NCBI GenBank assembly: GCA_964588335.1
Contig: CAZPOV010000004.1
Span: 1 to 64,000, forward strand
Reading direction: 5' to 3'
Length of the DNA stretch: 64,000 bases
Source: JAGQZY01 sp964588335
GTDB lineage: Bacteria > Bdellovibrionota > Bdellovibrionia > Bdellovibrionales > JAGQZY01
Of the stretch, positions 1 to 8,849 are shown one piece after another. Under the pieces are notes generated by a model. The model saw only the letters and a program-made list of their open reading frames with translations, had not been told where the DNA came from and made no database searches. Position 1 is the first letter of the stretch. Every line of letters starts with the position of its first letter. A program made the position numbers and the translations under genes.

Positions 1-45
1 CTAAGTCTACAGGTGCTCAGAGCGTTTAGGTATCTCAATAGTAAA
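1..45. repeat. 45-base inverted copy of 189-233 at contig edge
   Basis: Bases 1-45 are the exact reverse complement of 189-233; the match stops at base 46. The copied part lies inside the kinase gene, so the kinase frame read leftward runs into its own antisense sequence. A short perfect inverted copy about 140 bases away at the very end of a contig is typical of an amplification or assembly chimera, so the true sequence probably departs at base 46. A genuine inverted repeat is the alternative. Confidence 0.85.
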
Positions 46-986
46 TAACCCTTGAATTCTGTATTCAAAGAAGTCATCAAACTACCGGGGATCTTTACTA
101 AGCCGAAGTCTGAAACCTTGACAACAGGAATGTCCTCGTATTCTTTGATTAAGATATTCGTTGGACTAATATCTCGATGTAAGAGTTCTTTACTATTGAG
201 ATACCTAAACGCTCTGAGCACCTGTAGACTTAGTCCTTTCCTAGTTGCCAGATCTAGGACGCTGTTTTTCTTGGATATGTACTGGTCTAAAGTGTAATCC
301 ATAAATTCGGTCAGATATTCGTTTTTATCCCCATCAAAAGAGTAAACTTCCAAAATATATGGAGAGGAGAGTTTTTTCATTTCTTCGAATTCACGTTTGA
401 ACCGCTCTAGTTCTTTTGAACTCAATGTTGGCTTAGCTCTTTTTAAAACAAAATGCCGATCGTACAGCTCATCTTTGAATTTATAGACATGCGCATAGGA
501 ACCTTCTCCTATCATTTGAAGTTTGGCGTGAACTGAAGAAGATTCACGTTTCAAAATTTTAGAGTCACTGGGAAGGAAAATGGGCTGAGTATAGTAAAGT
601 TCAACCTTCTCCATGTGAGGGGGTAAAGTGCTTCCACCGCTGTTTTCTAAGAACTTGTCACAGCTTTTAATTAAATTTGAGTAATAATCGTCAATTTCAA
701 AACTGTATTGAGACTTCTTTAGGGACCGGTGTAGAGCTTTAACCATATCAATAAAAAAAATTAGCTCCCTGCTCGGATCTGCCCAAAAATGGGCCTCATG
801 TGCACCTGTAGGCAACCTTTGATTCATCATTTTAAAGAGTTTCTCGAACCCTTTATGTATTGAAGCGAATACAAATTTTAAGCTTTCTAAACTAACGTTT
901 TCGTAAAGCTCTAAAAATTCAGGGTCAGAGAGGCCATTGCTTCGTAGCTCACGGTATTGTGTTTCTATGTAATTTTCAAAGTTCAT
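1..986 (-). CDS. Eukaryotic-like Ser/Thr protein kinase, C-terminus cut off by the window edge
   Basis: Read leftward from ATG at 984-986, the frame stays open to base 1. About 150 N-terminal residues match no family I recognise. A kinase domain follows: glycine loop GEGSYAHVYKF (about 160-170), the VAIK-type lysine in FVLKRA (about 182), catalytic loop HRDISPTNIL (270-279) with Asp and Asn present, DFG in KVSDFGLVK (about 293-295), and an activation segment ending TEFKG (about 309-313). All residues needed for phosphotransfer are visible, so it should be an active kinase acting on Ser/Thr of unknown targets. There is no signal peptide or membrane segment. The last 15 codons (1-45) are probably artefact, so the C-lobe is missing. 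The gene looks more AT-rich than the core genes and lies downstream of ssrA, which suggests accessory DNA (inference). Confidence 0.8.
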   Translation of the reverse strand, partial: MNFENYIETQYRELRSNGLSDPEFLELYENVSLESLKFVFASIHKGFEKLFKMMNQRLPTGAHEAHFWADPSRELIFFIDMVKALHRSLKKSQYSFEIDDYYSNLIKSCDKFLENSGGSTLPPHMEKVELYYTQPIFLPSDSKILKRESSSVHAKLQMIGEGSYAHVYKFKDELYDRHFVLKRAKPTLSSKELERFKREFEEMKKLSSPYILEVYSFDGDKNEYLTEFMDYTLDQYISKKNSVLDLATRKGLSLQVLRAFRYLNSKELLHRDISPTNILIKEYEDIPVVKVSDFGLVKIPGSLMTSLNTEFKGYLLLRYLNALSTCRL

Positions 987-1094
987 TGTTCAAGTATAAC
1001 TGAATGGCGAGAAGAACCATAGGGCCAGAATTCCGGGAACCTCGGAACCTAGCGAGCCCTGTGTGAAAAGTCAGACTTTAAAAATATTAACCAC

Positions 1095-1232
1095 TTAGAA
1101 CCTATTCCAGGTTCCAAATATGGTGGAGGTGGTCGATTTCCTCCTAACTACCTGAGTTTCCATCAGAACTTTATTCGTTGTCATCATGGAGTCATCAATG
1201 TTTTGTCGAAACACATAAATACTCTGTAGCAT
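1095..1232 (-). pseudogene. Possible gene remnant or 45-residue small ORF
   Basis: The minus strand has an open frame from ATG at 1232 to TAA at 1095, beginning MLQSIYVFRQNIDDSMMTTN and ending IFGTWNRF. Its codon use looks protein-like. The frame continues upstream with readable sequence, but stops interrupt it near 1265 and 1285, and a second frame (WAKDLRFIDSNL) covers the same stretch. No ribosome site precedes the ATG. Together this suggests a decayed gene between the kinase and the secreted protein, though chance cannot be excluded. The rest of 987-1321 shows no gene. Confidence 0.2.
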
Positions 1233-1321
1233 TAAATAGTAATTTTCATACTTACAAGGTTCGAGTCAATAAACCTCAGGTCCTTAGCCCAATTGGTCGA
1301 TAGCTTTGTAAATTAAATTGA

Positions 1322-1987
1322 TCAGTAATTCGAAAAATTAACAAACGCAACTTGAGAATCTGGATCTGAATGCCTCAACACGTACGAGTCGACGGTAATT
1401 TTTCTTAGACCGTATTTTGCAGCTTGTCTTCCCGACCAGGTGTTCGCTGCGGCGATATCCACCGGTAGTCCGGCCTCCACTTGTCGTCGGAAAGAAATAA
1501 AATTAACCGAGTCATGGGTCCAAACACTTTCAAGAGTGGTTTTCCTATTTCCGGAAATCAACCGATCGAGAAAAAGAGATCTCGACGATTTAGAGACTTC
1601 TTTTATGCCAAAAGTTGACATAATCTCCCTAAAAATTTCAGCTCCGCCTTTATCAACTCGCACATTTCCCTGGACATCAACTAACTTCAAATCCAATAGA
1701 ATTCTATTGGTTTTCGTGGTTAAGTTATGAATCAGCTCAGCTTCGTAATAAAATCTTGTCCTGGGAAAATCAGCCCGAACCAGTGTTCTCTGCTCTGAGT
1801 GTTTGGTCTTTGGATCCACCGTTTTGTATGTTTCGATGATTGGATCTAAGGAAAGTGAGGGCAGAATTAAAGTTCGATTCTGACTTCCAAATATCGTTTG
1901 GCAACGAATAGAGTAAGCTGTTCCACATATTAAATTTGCAGAAATAAAGAAAAGCAGGGCTGGTAGGGATAGAATTTTTCGTTTCAT
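1322..1987 (-). CDS. Secreted protein of unknown function, 221 aa
   Basis: The protein starts with a typical signal peptide: MKRK, a hydrophobic core (LPALLFFISANLICG) and a likely cleavage near residue 25. The remaining ~195 residues are soluble. They are rich in Thr, Arg and Leu and end with IAAANTWSGRQAAKYGLR and a DSYVLRHSDPDSQ tail. No catalytic motif or known domain is recognised. There is no clear Shine-Dalgarno before the ATG at 1987, but a TATAAT box lies about 63 bases upstream. It lies between ssrA and the kinase on the same strand as both, in the likely accessory stretch. Confidence 0.7.
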   Translation of the reverse strand: MKRKILSLPALLFFISANLICGTAYSIRCQTIFGSQNRTLILPSLSLDPIIETYKTVDPKTKHSEQRTLVRADFPRTRFYYEAELIHNLTTKTNRILLDLKLVDVQGNVRVDKGGAEIFREIMSTFGIKEVSKSSRSLFLDRLISGNRKTTLESVWTHDSVNFISFRRQVEAGLPVDIAAANTWSGRQAAKYGLRKITVDSYVLRHSDPDSQVAFVNFSNY

Positions 1988-2049
1988 CTATATAGTAAGC
2001 GAGCAAAAACTGTACCAGATGCTGGTCATCAGCACCTAAAACGAGTGCC

Positions 2050-2055
2050 ATTATA
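2050..2055 (-). promoter_or_regulatory. Candidate -10 box for the secreted protein at 1322-1987
   Basis: Reading the minus strand, TATAAT (perfect -10 consensus) lies at 2055-2050 in the context GAATATAATGG. No convincing -35 box is present at the usual distance. Transcription from here would leave a leader of roughly 55 bases before the ATG at 1987. Confidence 0.35.
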
Positions 2056-2129
2056 TTCGCTCTCCCGCCCATAAAATTGCATATATATCACGGGAAAACT
2101 TGGATCTTATCCGTATGTGACAAATTTTG

Positions 2130-2147
2130 TTTCCTCGTAGGAGGAAA
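2130..2147. repeat. Perfect hairpin downstream of ssrA
   Basis: TTTCCTC and GAGGAAA (7-base arms) surround a 4-base loop. No U-tract follows on either strand, so it is not a standard terminator. It may be a processing or retention hairpin downstream of tmRNA. Confidence 0.35.
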
Positions 2148-2214
2148 TAGGCAACAACTACATTTCATTGGTGAAAGAGACCGTGGGCAATCGGGCTTCT
2201 AACAGGTAAAAAAG

Positions 2215-2575
2215 TGGTGGAGGCGGCGGGAGTTGAACCCGCGTCCGCAAATTTTCCACATTAAGGCGACTACATGCTTAGTCGATGTTTGTTGAACCTA
2301 ACCACTTCCATCGACAAACCTGGTCAGGCTTGTACCGAAAAGTTTAAATTTTTCAGCTCGGAACCACACTGAAAAATCGAGATGGCTTAAGGTGACACCT
2401 ACCTCCTCGACCCATCAACGAGAAGTTTGGCGACCATTAAAACTACTTATTAGGCAGCTAATGGTTGAGCGAAAGAATCGCCAATTAAAAAAAGTGCACG
2501 TGTTTAACGAGGTCCCCATGCAACCTCGGCATGCTCCTTAAGCTTCTAAATCCACGTCGAAGCCATTACGCCCCC
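2215..2575 (-). ncRNA. ssrA: Transfer-messenger RNA (tmRNA)
   Basis: tmRNA frees stalled ribosomes and adds a degradation tag. On the minus strand the 5' end GGGGGCGTAATGGCTTCGAC starts at 2575. The 3' end has the T-arm GTTCAACTC, the acceptor strand CGCCTCC and an encoded CCA at 2217-2215. The two acceptor strands pair over 7 bases (one G-U). The tag frame ends GDSFAQPLAA followed by TAA TAA. If the resume codon is the GCA at about 2494, the tag is 15 residues with an unusually hydrophobic start (ALFLI), but the resume codon is inferred. Six T residues directly follow the CCA and may end transcription. Length 361 nt is normal for the family. Confidence 0.95.
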
Positions 2576-2819
2576 ATTCAACATCCCGTTTTCGGGTGGG
2601 AGGCTCAATGTAAGCGCAATGGCCGAAGAAGTACCTTAACATAATATCAAGAACTTCGTAAGCCCAATTCCTAGGGCCCCGGAATCTCAAATTGAGACGT
2701 CAAAACTTTAAGCAGGGGCCACGGTAATAAACAATGTCACCTTTTGATCCTTTTCTAACTGGCTGATTTTGCTTAGGCATTCTTAAAACGAAACGAGTGT
2801 TTTTGGTCTCAACCTTGCA

Positions 2820-5800
2820 ATGACAATAAATGCAGATGACGTGGCGACCGTCATCAAAACTTTGGGGGCTATTTTGGTATCATTCATTTCTAAACGTTTA
2901 CGTTTTCGTCCAATTCAGATGTTCACACTCCTATTTTTCCTGGCGCCGTCGGCCTTTGGGGGAGTCGTCAAAGGGAATATCGAGCGCACTTGGACTGACG
3001 CCGGATATGTTTATATTCGCGGCTGGGCTTGTCACCAGGGAATCAATCAATCAACCAATGTGCATCTGTATTTGGGGGGTAGCGCTGGTCGAGGAACCAT
3101 GGTAGCGGCGGCGCGAGCCAATGTAGCTAATGAATCAGCGGTGAATCGCGCCTGCGGCACCAGTACAGCACGGCACCGCTTCCAATTTAAACTAACCAAA
3201 CACAGTATGTTACCCCATCGAGGTAAATCTATTTATGTCCATGGGATCAAACTCAACAACACATCAGCCAACAATTTGCTCAACAAATCCGGGCAACTGT
3301 CGATTGATAAATTTCCGAATCAAAGTGTGATTGGATACGGAGGCAGTGTTTTTGAAAGTGGCGACAATATCATTTTTACTGGCTGGACCTGTCAGCCGAA
3401 TGTGAAGCAGGAGCTTGCAGTGCACATCTATGTGGGTGGGACTAATATTGCTCAGGGACGAACGACCCAAAGCCACGAACAAGGTGTCACCAATCATTGC
3501 GGCAATACGGGGAAGCGACATCGCTACAAAATTTCAGTTCCCAAAAGCCAATTGGCGGCTCATCGGGGCAAAGGCGTCTATCCCTATGGTTTGTCGGCTG
3601 TTCCAGGATATCCTAACCGCAGGCTTCTCAATGGTGGGCGATACTCGATTCCAAACTTCACTCAAAGAATGAACTTGTCTCAGGTGCCAAAAACCAATGG
3701 TGACACCATCATCCCAGCAGGAGTTGAGGCTGTTCTAGATGGCGACTATGTCACCGGTCTTTTACGTATCAATGGAAAGCTAACCTGTCCGACAACGGGA
3801 AATCACTCGATTCGCGCCACCGCAATTGTGGTGGCAGGGGAATTGAACTGCGGGACCAATGCCAACCCCGTTGTGGGAAGAATTAAATTTCGTTTACGAG
3901 GAAACCGTCGCATTCAAATGCCCATGACCATGAATGGTATGACCATGAATCACGATATGGGAATTAAAACCTTTGCCGTGATCAATGGTGGAAAAGTCCG
4001 CATGCATGGTCATAAAGGAAAAAGCTTTTGGGTGCACTTATCCAAACAAGCTGACAATACCAGTAATGTTATTGAGCTGACATCTGGTGTGAACTGGAGA
4101 GCCGGTGATCAGATCGCCATTGCTCCTAGTGATTTTGATTTCACTCAAAGTGAAGAATTCACGATCACCGAACGCATAGCGAGTAACAAATATCGTTTGA
4201 ATCGCAAACCGACCTACGTACACACGGGGGTTAACAAATCCTATTCCAACGGCAGCCAATCGTGGGTTTTAAAAAGTCGGGCCGAAGTAGGGAACTTGAC
4301 TCGACACATCGTTATTGAAACAGAAGGCGATGTGACTTCAAACTCGGTCCCTGAAGCCAATCGTTACATCGGTGCTCACATGATGGTGATGCGCGGAGGT
4401 TTGGCGCAAATAGAGGCCGTTGAGTTCAACCGCATGGGGCAAGCCGGAGAGATGGCTCGCTATCCCTTTCACTGGCACCGTGCCGGAAATGTGAATGGGC
4501 AATTTATTCGTGACTCTTCAGTTCACCATAGCTTTCAGCGTTGTATCACTGTGCATGGAACCAACCATGCTTTAGTTCACAATAACGTTTGTTATGATCA
4601 CCGAGGTCATGGAATTTTCCTTGAAGACGGTAACGAAGTTTACAACCAAATTTCTAACAACTTGGTCATCAACTCAAAGCGCGCTTATCGAGGTCGTGCA
4701 TTATTGGAGTCAGACTACCGTTTCTACAATGGGAATACATCAACTCCTACGACTGGATTTAAAATGCGTCGTTTCTCACCGCCGGCGTCTTACTGGATTT
4801 CCAATCCGAAGAACAATGTGGTCAACAACGTCGCGGCTGGCTCTCACGGAACCGGTTTCTGGATGTCCTTTGAAGACCGTCGGATTTGTAACCCTGACGA
4901 ATGTTCAAATCCGGCAAGAACAAACACCATGGCTTTTAATAACAACCTGGCCCGAGGTGTTGATGTCGGTATGACTTGGGATGGTGCAAGAGGAACCGTG
5001 AGTCCGAACAACCCGAACAATCCCGATGATAGAAAGTTGGAGAACGTTCTTTATTCACCACCAAACATGCCAACCTTCACAGGCAACCAAGTGATCAAAG
5101 CCAAGCACTCAGCCTTTTACACTCGCAGCCAACCGCTTAACTTTTCAAGAACGGTCAGCTCGGACGCCGCCTGGCATCACTTTCACGCCTACAATATCAG
5201 AATATATGACTCTCTATTGGTGGGCTTTGGTCCTCGACAATCGGGCTTAGGTGACCACCGACTGGGTGAGTTGGCAAACAGTGGGGGGCATCGCGGTGTC
5301 ATTCTTTATGATGGACCCTTTGAGCTCACTCGCGTTCACTTTGCAGACTTTTCAACCAGTCGCAAAACCACGGTGATTAATGGTGTCACTCGCGATATTA
5401 CGGCCATGCCTTTTGGAACCATCGGTGGCGCTGATAAGTTCACCAACCGGGTACGCGGCCTAACGTTCAGTCCCGAGCCCTTTCGACGTGTCGACTTCAC
5501 AGACGAAATTGGCAAAGGTTGGATGGATTGGCAAGTCAGCCAGTCAATTCTTGATATTGATGGATCACTCAGTGGTGAATCCAACGCCATGGTCGTTCCC
5601 AAACATCGTTTTAATTTCCGTGGCGATTGTGTGAGCGAAAACAGTTGGGATGCTTTTATCTGTCCGGCAGAGAACTACAAAATCGGTACGCTTCTGATTC
5701 ATGATCTGTCTCCAGGCGGAACCTCTAATTTCTTTTGGTTCAACACCATCCGCAATAATTCAGCGGAATCTCATCCCTCGGTACCTGAAGTAGGATCGAT

Positions 5801-6128
5801 GCATGTGAAAGTGAACCTGATGCGTGATCAGAATTACAAAATTGATTTTGAAAACCAAAGTGGTCATTTACGACGCCTAATGTTCCATACCGAGCGTTCA
5901 GGTGAAACATCTCCGGTGTTTGAGATTATCAATCTCGCACAAAACGACTGCCGAATCGAAGGCGCTCAAGGTAAATCCAGTGTGACCGCTGTCCGCAATT
6001 CGTCGACAAGTGCCTACTATCGTCAAGGACGGACCTTAACAGTCAAGCTTGTTCCCGACCATCAGGACGGAAAATTCAATCGTGCCATTCGGTCGTACCG
6101 TGTTCATAAACGCATTTTGTGTAACTAG
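2820..6128 (+). CDS. Large secreted CEMIP-like protein: duplicated N-terminal domain, G8-like region, parallel beta-helix
   Basis: From the ATG at 2820 the product is 1102 aa. A better signal peptide starts at the in-frame ATG at 2919 (MFTLLFFLAPSAFGG), so that may be the true start. Two related ~95-residue domains follow (about 53-145 and 170-260). Each has a GWxC motif (RGWACHQG, TGWTCQPN), paired cysteines, an RHR(F/Y) motif and HRGKxxYxxG. Next is a G8-like region (about 297-440, including IPAGVEAVLDG and GVNWRAGDQIAIAP). A beta-helix region (about 540-770) carries FHWHRAGN, SVHHSFQRCITVHGT and HGIFLEDG. This resembles the CEMIP/TMEM2/PKHD1 group, some of which bind or cut hyaluronan. A polysaccharide or glycoprotein substrate is therefore likely but unproven. 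It is a stand-alone gene followed by a terminator-like hairpin. Confidence 0.8.
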   Translation: MTINADDVATVIKTLGAILVSFISKRLRFRPIQMFTLLFFLAPSAFGGVVKGNIERTWTDAGYVYIRGWACHQGINQSTNVHLYLGGSAGRGTMVAAARANVANESAVNRACGTSTARHRFQFKLTKHSMLPHRGKSIYVHGIKLNNTSANNLLNKSGQLSIDKFPNQSVIGYGGSVFESGDNIIFTGWTCQPNVKQELAVHIYVGGTNIAQGRTTQSHEQGVTNHCGNTGKRHRYKISVPKSQLAAHRGKGVYPYGLSAVPGYPNRRLLNGGRYSIPNFTQRMNLSQVPKTNGDTIIPAGVEAVLDGDYVTGLLRINGKLTCPTTGNHSIRATAIVVAGELNCGTNANPVVGRIKFRLRGNRRIQMPMTMNGMTMNHDMGIKTFAVINGGKVRMHGHKGKSFWVHLSKQADNTSNVIELTSGVNWRAGDQIAIAPSDFDFTQSEEFTITERIASNKYRLNRKPTYVHTGVNKSYSNGSQSWVLKSRAEVGNLTRHIVIETEGDVTSNSVPEANRYIGAHMMVMRGGLAQIEAVEFNRMGQAGEMARYPFHWHRAGNVNGQFIRDSSVHHSFQRCITVHGTNHALVHNNVCYDHRGHGIFLEDGNEVYNQISNNLVINSKRAYRGRALLESDYRFYNGNTSTPTTGFKMRRFSPPASYWISNPKNNVVNNVAAGSHGTGFWMSFEDRRICNPDECSNPARTNTMAFNNNLARGVDVGMTWDGARGTVSPNNPNNPDDRKLENVLYSPPNMPTFTGNQVIKAKHSAFYTRSQPLNFSRTVSSDAAWHHFHAYNIRIYDSLLVGFGPRQSGLGDHRLGELANSGGHRGVILYDGPFELTRVHFADFSTSRKTTVINGVTRDITAMPFGTIGGADKFTNRVRGLTFSPEPFRRVDFTDEIGKGWMDWQVSQSILDIDGSLSGESNAMVVPKHRFNFRGDCVSENSWDAFICPAENYKIGTLLIHDLSPGGTSNFFWFNTIRNNSAESHPSVPEVGSMHVKVNLMRDQNYKIDFENQSGHLRRLMFHTERSGETSPVFEIINLAQNDCRIEGAQGKSSVTAVRNSSTSAYYRQGRTLTVKLVPDHQDGKFNRAIRSYRVHKRILCN

Positions 6129-6149
6129 TGAGAAACTCTTAATTTTACC

Positions 6150-6177
6150 GCCACCCCAGACCAAAGGGGGTGGCTTT
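6150..6177 (+). terminator. Terminator-like hairpin after the CEMIP-like gene
   Basis: GCCACCCC and GGGGTGGC form an 8-base stem with a 9-base loop, followed by only three T residues. The short U-tract makes it a weak intrinsic terminator. Confidence 0.5.
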
Positions 6178-6233
6178 GAATCGCGACCTTTTGAGAGTGG
6201 TCATCGCAAAGCAAAAAAGTTTATACTTTAGGA

Positions 6234-6953
6234 ATGCTAGATCAAACAAAACCTACACTCATTGTCGTTTTCGCTGTTTTTTTCCTCTCCGCTTGTGCGG
6301 CTCCAAAACCAAAAGCTGAAGAAGAACCGTCGCCTCTGCGACTGTTGATCGGTGATGGTGGCGTCCGTATCGAAGAGTCTTACTCCCATGTCGAAGGCGA
6401 GAAGGCGCGCGTCACCGCCGCCTTCACGTCCGAGCATGGTCGCTTCGTTCCCAGTGAGAAAACCATCGAGGGCACGGCCTGGGTTGAAGAGAGCTCTGAG
6501 TTCAGTTTAGAGCCAGGCTTTCAAGCCGTTGAATGTCGCATTAAGATTTCAAGGGAAGAGCTAACGCGGGCTCCAGCGGCGGCCCAAGAGCTATACACTT
6601 ATGAAATTGATGTCACCGTGAAAGACGGTATTAAGGACGGTCCTTTTGAAACGGTGATTAATGGAGAGAGCGAAGGCGTTGTGCAGCTTGGCGAGTACCC
6701 CGTTAACAATTGGCAGAGCACCGAAAATCTAATTGTTAATGACACCGTTGTTGAATCCTGGTTTTATGAGCCTAAGAAAAATCGCTACGAGATTGTGAAA
6801 AAAATGGGTGAGGATCGCTACCTGAAAAAGTCGTTACGGTTTGATCCTTATTTAAAAAGTGTCACCTCTGTTCAGTATGAAATTTTACAGGGACAGGGTG
6901 AGGAAGTGGATCAACAAAGGACAGTACTGGCTCGCTTGAACTGTCGCTCATAA
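6234..6953 (+). CDS. Lipoprotein of unknown function, 239 aa
   Basis: A signal peptide ends in the lipobox LSAC (Cys about residue 21), so the mature protein should be lipid-anchored. An acidic, proline-rich linker (APKPKAEEEPSP) follows, then a mostly beta-like soluble domain with no motif I recognise. It ends LARLNCRS, with a second Cys matching the one in VECRIKIS, so a disulfide is possible. It lies 15 bases upstream of the MFS-PlsC gene on the same strand and may be co-transcribed with it. An envelope role is inferred only from the anchor. Confidence 0.75.
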   Translation: MLDQTKPTLIVVFAVFFLSACAAPKPKAEEEPSPLRLLIGDGGVRIEESYSHVEGEKARVTAAFTSEHGRFVPSEKTIEGTAWVEESSEFSLEPGFQAVECRIKISREELTRAPAAAQELYTYEIDVTVKDGIKDGPFETVINGESEGVVQLGEYPVNNWQSTENLIVNDTVVESWFYEPKKNRYEIVKKMGEDRYLKKSLRFDPYLKSVTSVQYEILQGQGEEVDQQRTVLARLNCRS

Positions 6954-6968
6954 CGACAGGAACAACAT

Positions 6969-8849
6969 TTGGATTTACGCCTACTGGTTTCAGATAAAAA
7001 GTTTACACCCTTTTTTTGGACTCAGTTCTGGGGCTCTTTCAACGACAATTTTTTTAAAAATGCTTTAGCTGTCATAGTCGCCTTTCGTGGGGTTCAGCTT
7101 CTGGGCCTCGATGCCGGCGCGTTGGTGGCGGTGGCCACGGCCCTAATTATACTTCCCTTCTTTATTTTTTCACCGATCGCTGGCCAGATGGCCGATAAGT
7201 ATGAAAAATCCGCCATCATCCGTTGGACCAAGCGCCTTGAGCTCTTTATTATGTTGTTTGCCGCCCTTGGATTTCTCTTTCAAAGTTATCTTCTCCTACT
7301 GGGGTTGTTGTTTCTGATGGGCACTCAATCGGCGTTCTTTGGTCCTTTAAAATATTCCATCATCCCCGAACTTGTGGATGAAAAGAATTTAACCGAAGGC
7401 AACGCTTTAATAGAGCTTGGCACCTTTCTGTCTATTTTATTGGGAACCATTGCCGGTGGTTTCTTTACCTCAATTGACGGCGCTGATTGGTGGATCGGTG
7501 GTGGCCTTTTAGTTTTCGCTGGGCTTGGTTACTTCGCGGCCCGCCAGGTGCCTGCGGTTGCAGTGGGGGATCCCACTTTAAAAATGCATTGGAATCCGTT
7601 TCCTGAATACATCAACCTGTGGCGAATCATGCGCCAGAAGGTGGCAATTTTTAATTCGGTTCTGGCGATCTCTTGGTTTTGGTTTTACGGGGCCGGAATT
7701 CTATCGGTCTTACCGATTTATGTAAAAGACTACCTGATGGGAAATGAAAATGTGGCGACCTTGTTCCTAGCCATGTTCACCCTGGGCGTGGGAGTGGGGT
7801 CGATTCTGTGCGAGCGCTTTTCCTATGATCGTGTGGAAATTGGAATCGTTCCGATCGGGTCTTTAGGGCTCACACTTTTTATTCTCGATCTGTATTGGGT
7901 GGGCGCCCCCTGGTTGGGGATGATGCCAGGCACGGTCACACTTTCGGTGTTCACATCGTCTTTGCCTGGTTGGCGCTTGATGTTTGATTTCTTTATGATG
8001 TCGGTCTTCGGAGGTCTGTTTATCGTGCCTCTGTACACGCTTTTACAAGAAAGGTCTCATCCAGAAACCCGGTCGCGGGTTATTGCCGGCAATAACATCA
8101 TGAACGCGGTTTTTATGGTGGTTGCCAGTGCGTTACTAATTTTGTTTTATAGTTGGAAGCTAAGCCCGGTGCAGATTTTTGCCATCTTCGGCATCATGAA
8201 TCTACTGGTGGCTTTTTATATTTACACCGTGGTTCCAGAATTCACCTTACGCTTTTACTCATGGGTTCTTTCTCATATCGTTTATTCGATCCACGTCAAA
8301 GGCCACCAGCACATCCCCCATGGCAAAGCCTTTATTCTGACACCCAACCATGTCAGTTACGTCGATTGGTTGATTTTATCAGGCGCCTGTAAAGTGCCGG
8401 TCAGCTACGTCATGTACTACAAGTTTTTTAACATCCCCGTGGTTCGCTATTTGATGAAGCAATCCAAAGTGATTCCTATTGCTGGGCGTAAAGAAGGTCC
8501 ACAGATCATGAACCGCGCGTTTGAACGAGTGTCCTTAGAACTTCAAGATCAGCAACCGGTGTGTATTTTTCCAGAGGGAACGATCACCCGCGACGGGCTG
8601 CTGAGTCCGTTTCGCCCCGGGCTACTGAAGATATTAGAAAAAGACCCAGTGCTGGTTGTTCCGGTGGTGATTCACGGACTGTGGGGGTCGATCTTCTCTC
8701 GGGCTCCTAAAAAAGATCGAGTGCGCCGACGCAACCTTACCATCGAGTTTCTTCCCGCCATCGAGCCTAACGCTGTCAACATGCAAGACCTAGAAACTTT
8801 GATTGCCGAGCGCCTAGGGCAAACCCCGCCCCATGCGCGCAACTCTTAA
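6969..8849 (+). CDS. MFS transporter fused to a PlsC-type acyltransferase (LplT-PlsC-like)
   Basis: Residues 1 to about 420 form a multi-pass MFS transporter similar to LplT lysophospholipid flippases (SFNDNFFKNAL near the start). Residues from about 440 form a PlsC/LPLAT acyltransferase with the catalytic NHVSYVD motif (about 460-466, NHx4D type) and the FPEGT motif (about 535). In known relatives the flippase brings lysophospholipid to the inner leaflet and the acyltransferase re-acylates it. The family's larger version also carries an acyl-ACP synthetase, which is absent here, so acyl-ACP or acyl-CoA must come from elsewhere. The start is TTG, with an AGGA element about 8 bases upstream and the lipoprotein gene directly before it. 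Confidence 0.88.
   Translation: MDLRLLVSDKKFTPFFWTQFWGSFNDNFFKNALAVIVAFRGVQLLGLDAGALVAVATALIILPFFIFSPIAGQMADKYEKSAIIRWTKRLELFIMLFAALGFLFQSYLLLLGLLFLMGTQSAFFGPLKYSIIPELVDEKNLTEGNALIELGTFLSILLGTIAGGFFTSIDGADWWIGGGLLVFAGLGYFAARQVPAVAVGDPTLKMHWNPFPEYINLWRIMRQKVAIFNSVLAISWFWFYGAGILSVLPIYVKDYLMGNENVATLFLAMFTLGVGVGSILCERFSYDRVEIGIVPIGSLGLTLFILDLYWVGAPWLGMMPGTVTLSVFTSSLPGWRLMFDFFMMSVFGGLFIVPLYTLLQERSHPETRSRVIAGNNIMNAVFMVVASALLILFYSWKLSPVQIFAIFGIMNLLVAFYIYTVVPEFTLRFYSWVLSHIVYSIHVKGHQHIPHGKAFILTPNHVSYVDWLILSGACKVPVSYVMYYKFFNIPVVRYLMKQSKVIPIAGRKEGPQIMNRAFERVSLELQDQQPVCIFPEGTITRDGLLSPFRPGLLKILEKDPVLVVPVVIHGLWGSIFSRAPKKDRVRRRNLTIEFLPAIEPNAVNMQDLETLIAERLGQTPPHARNS

Noticed and set aside
52..297. 81-residue plus-strand frame
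   Set aside because: It is antisense to the kinase gene, whose catalytic motifs are clear on the minus strand.
1255..1275. GGTTCGAGTC resembling a tRNA T-loop
   Set aside because: No acceptor stem or anticodon arm can be formed around it on either strand.
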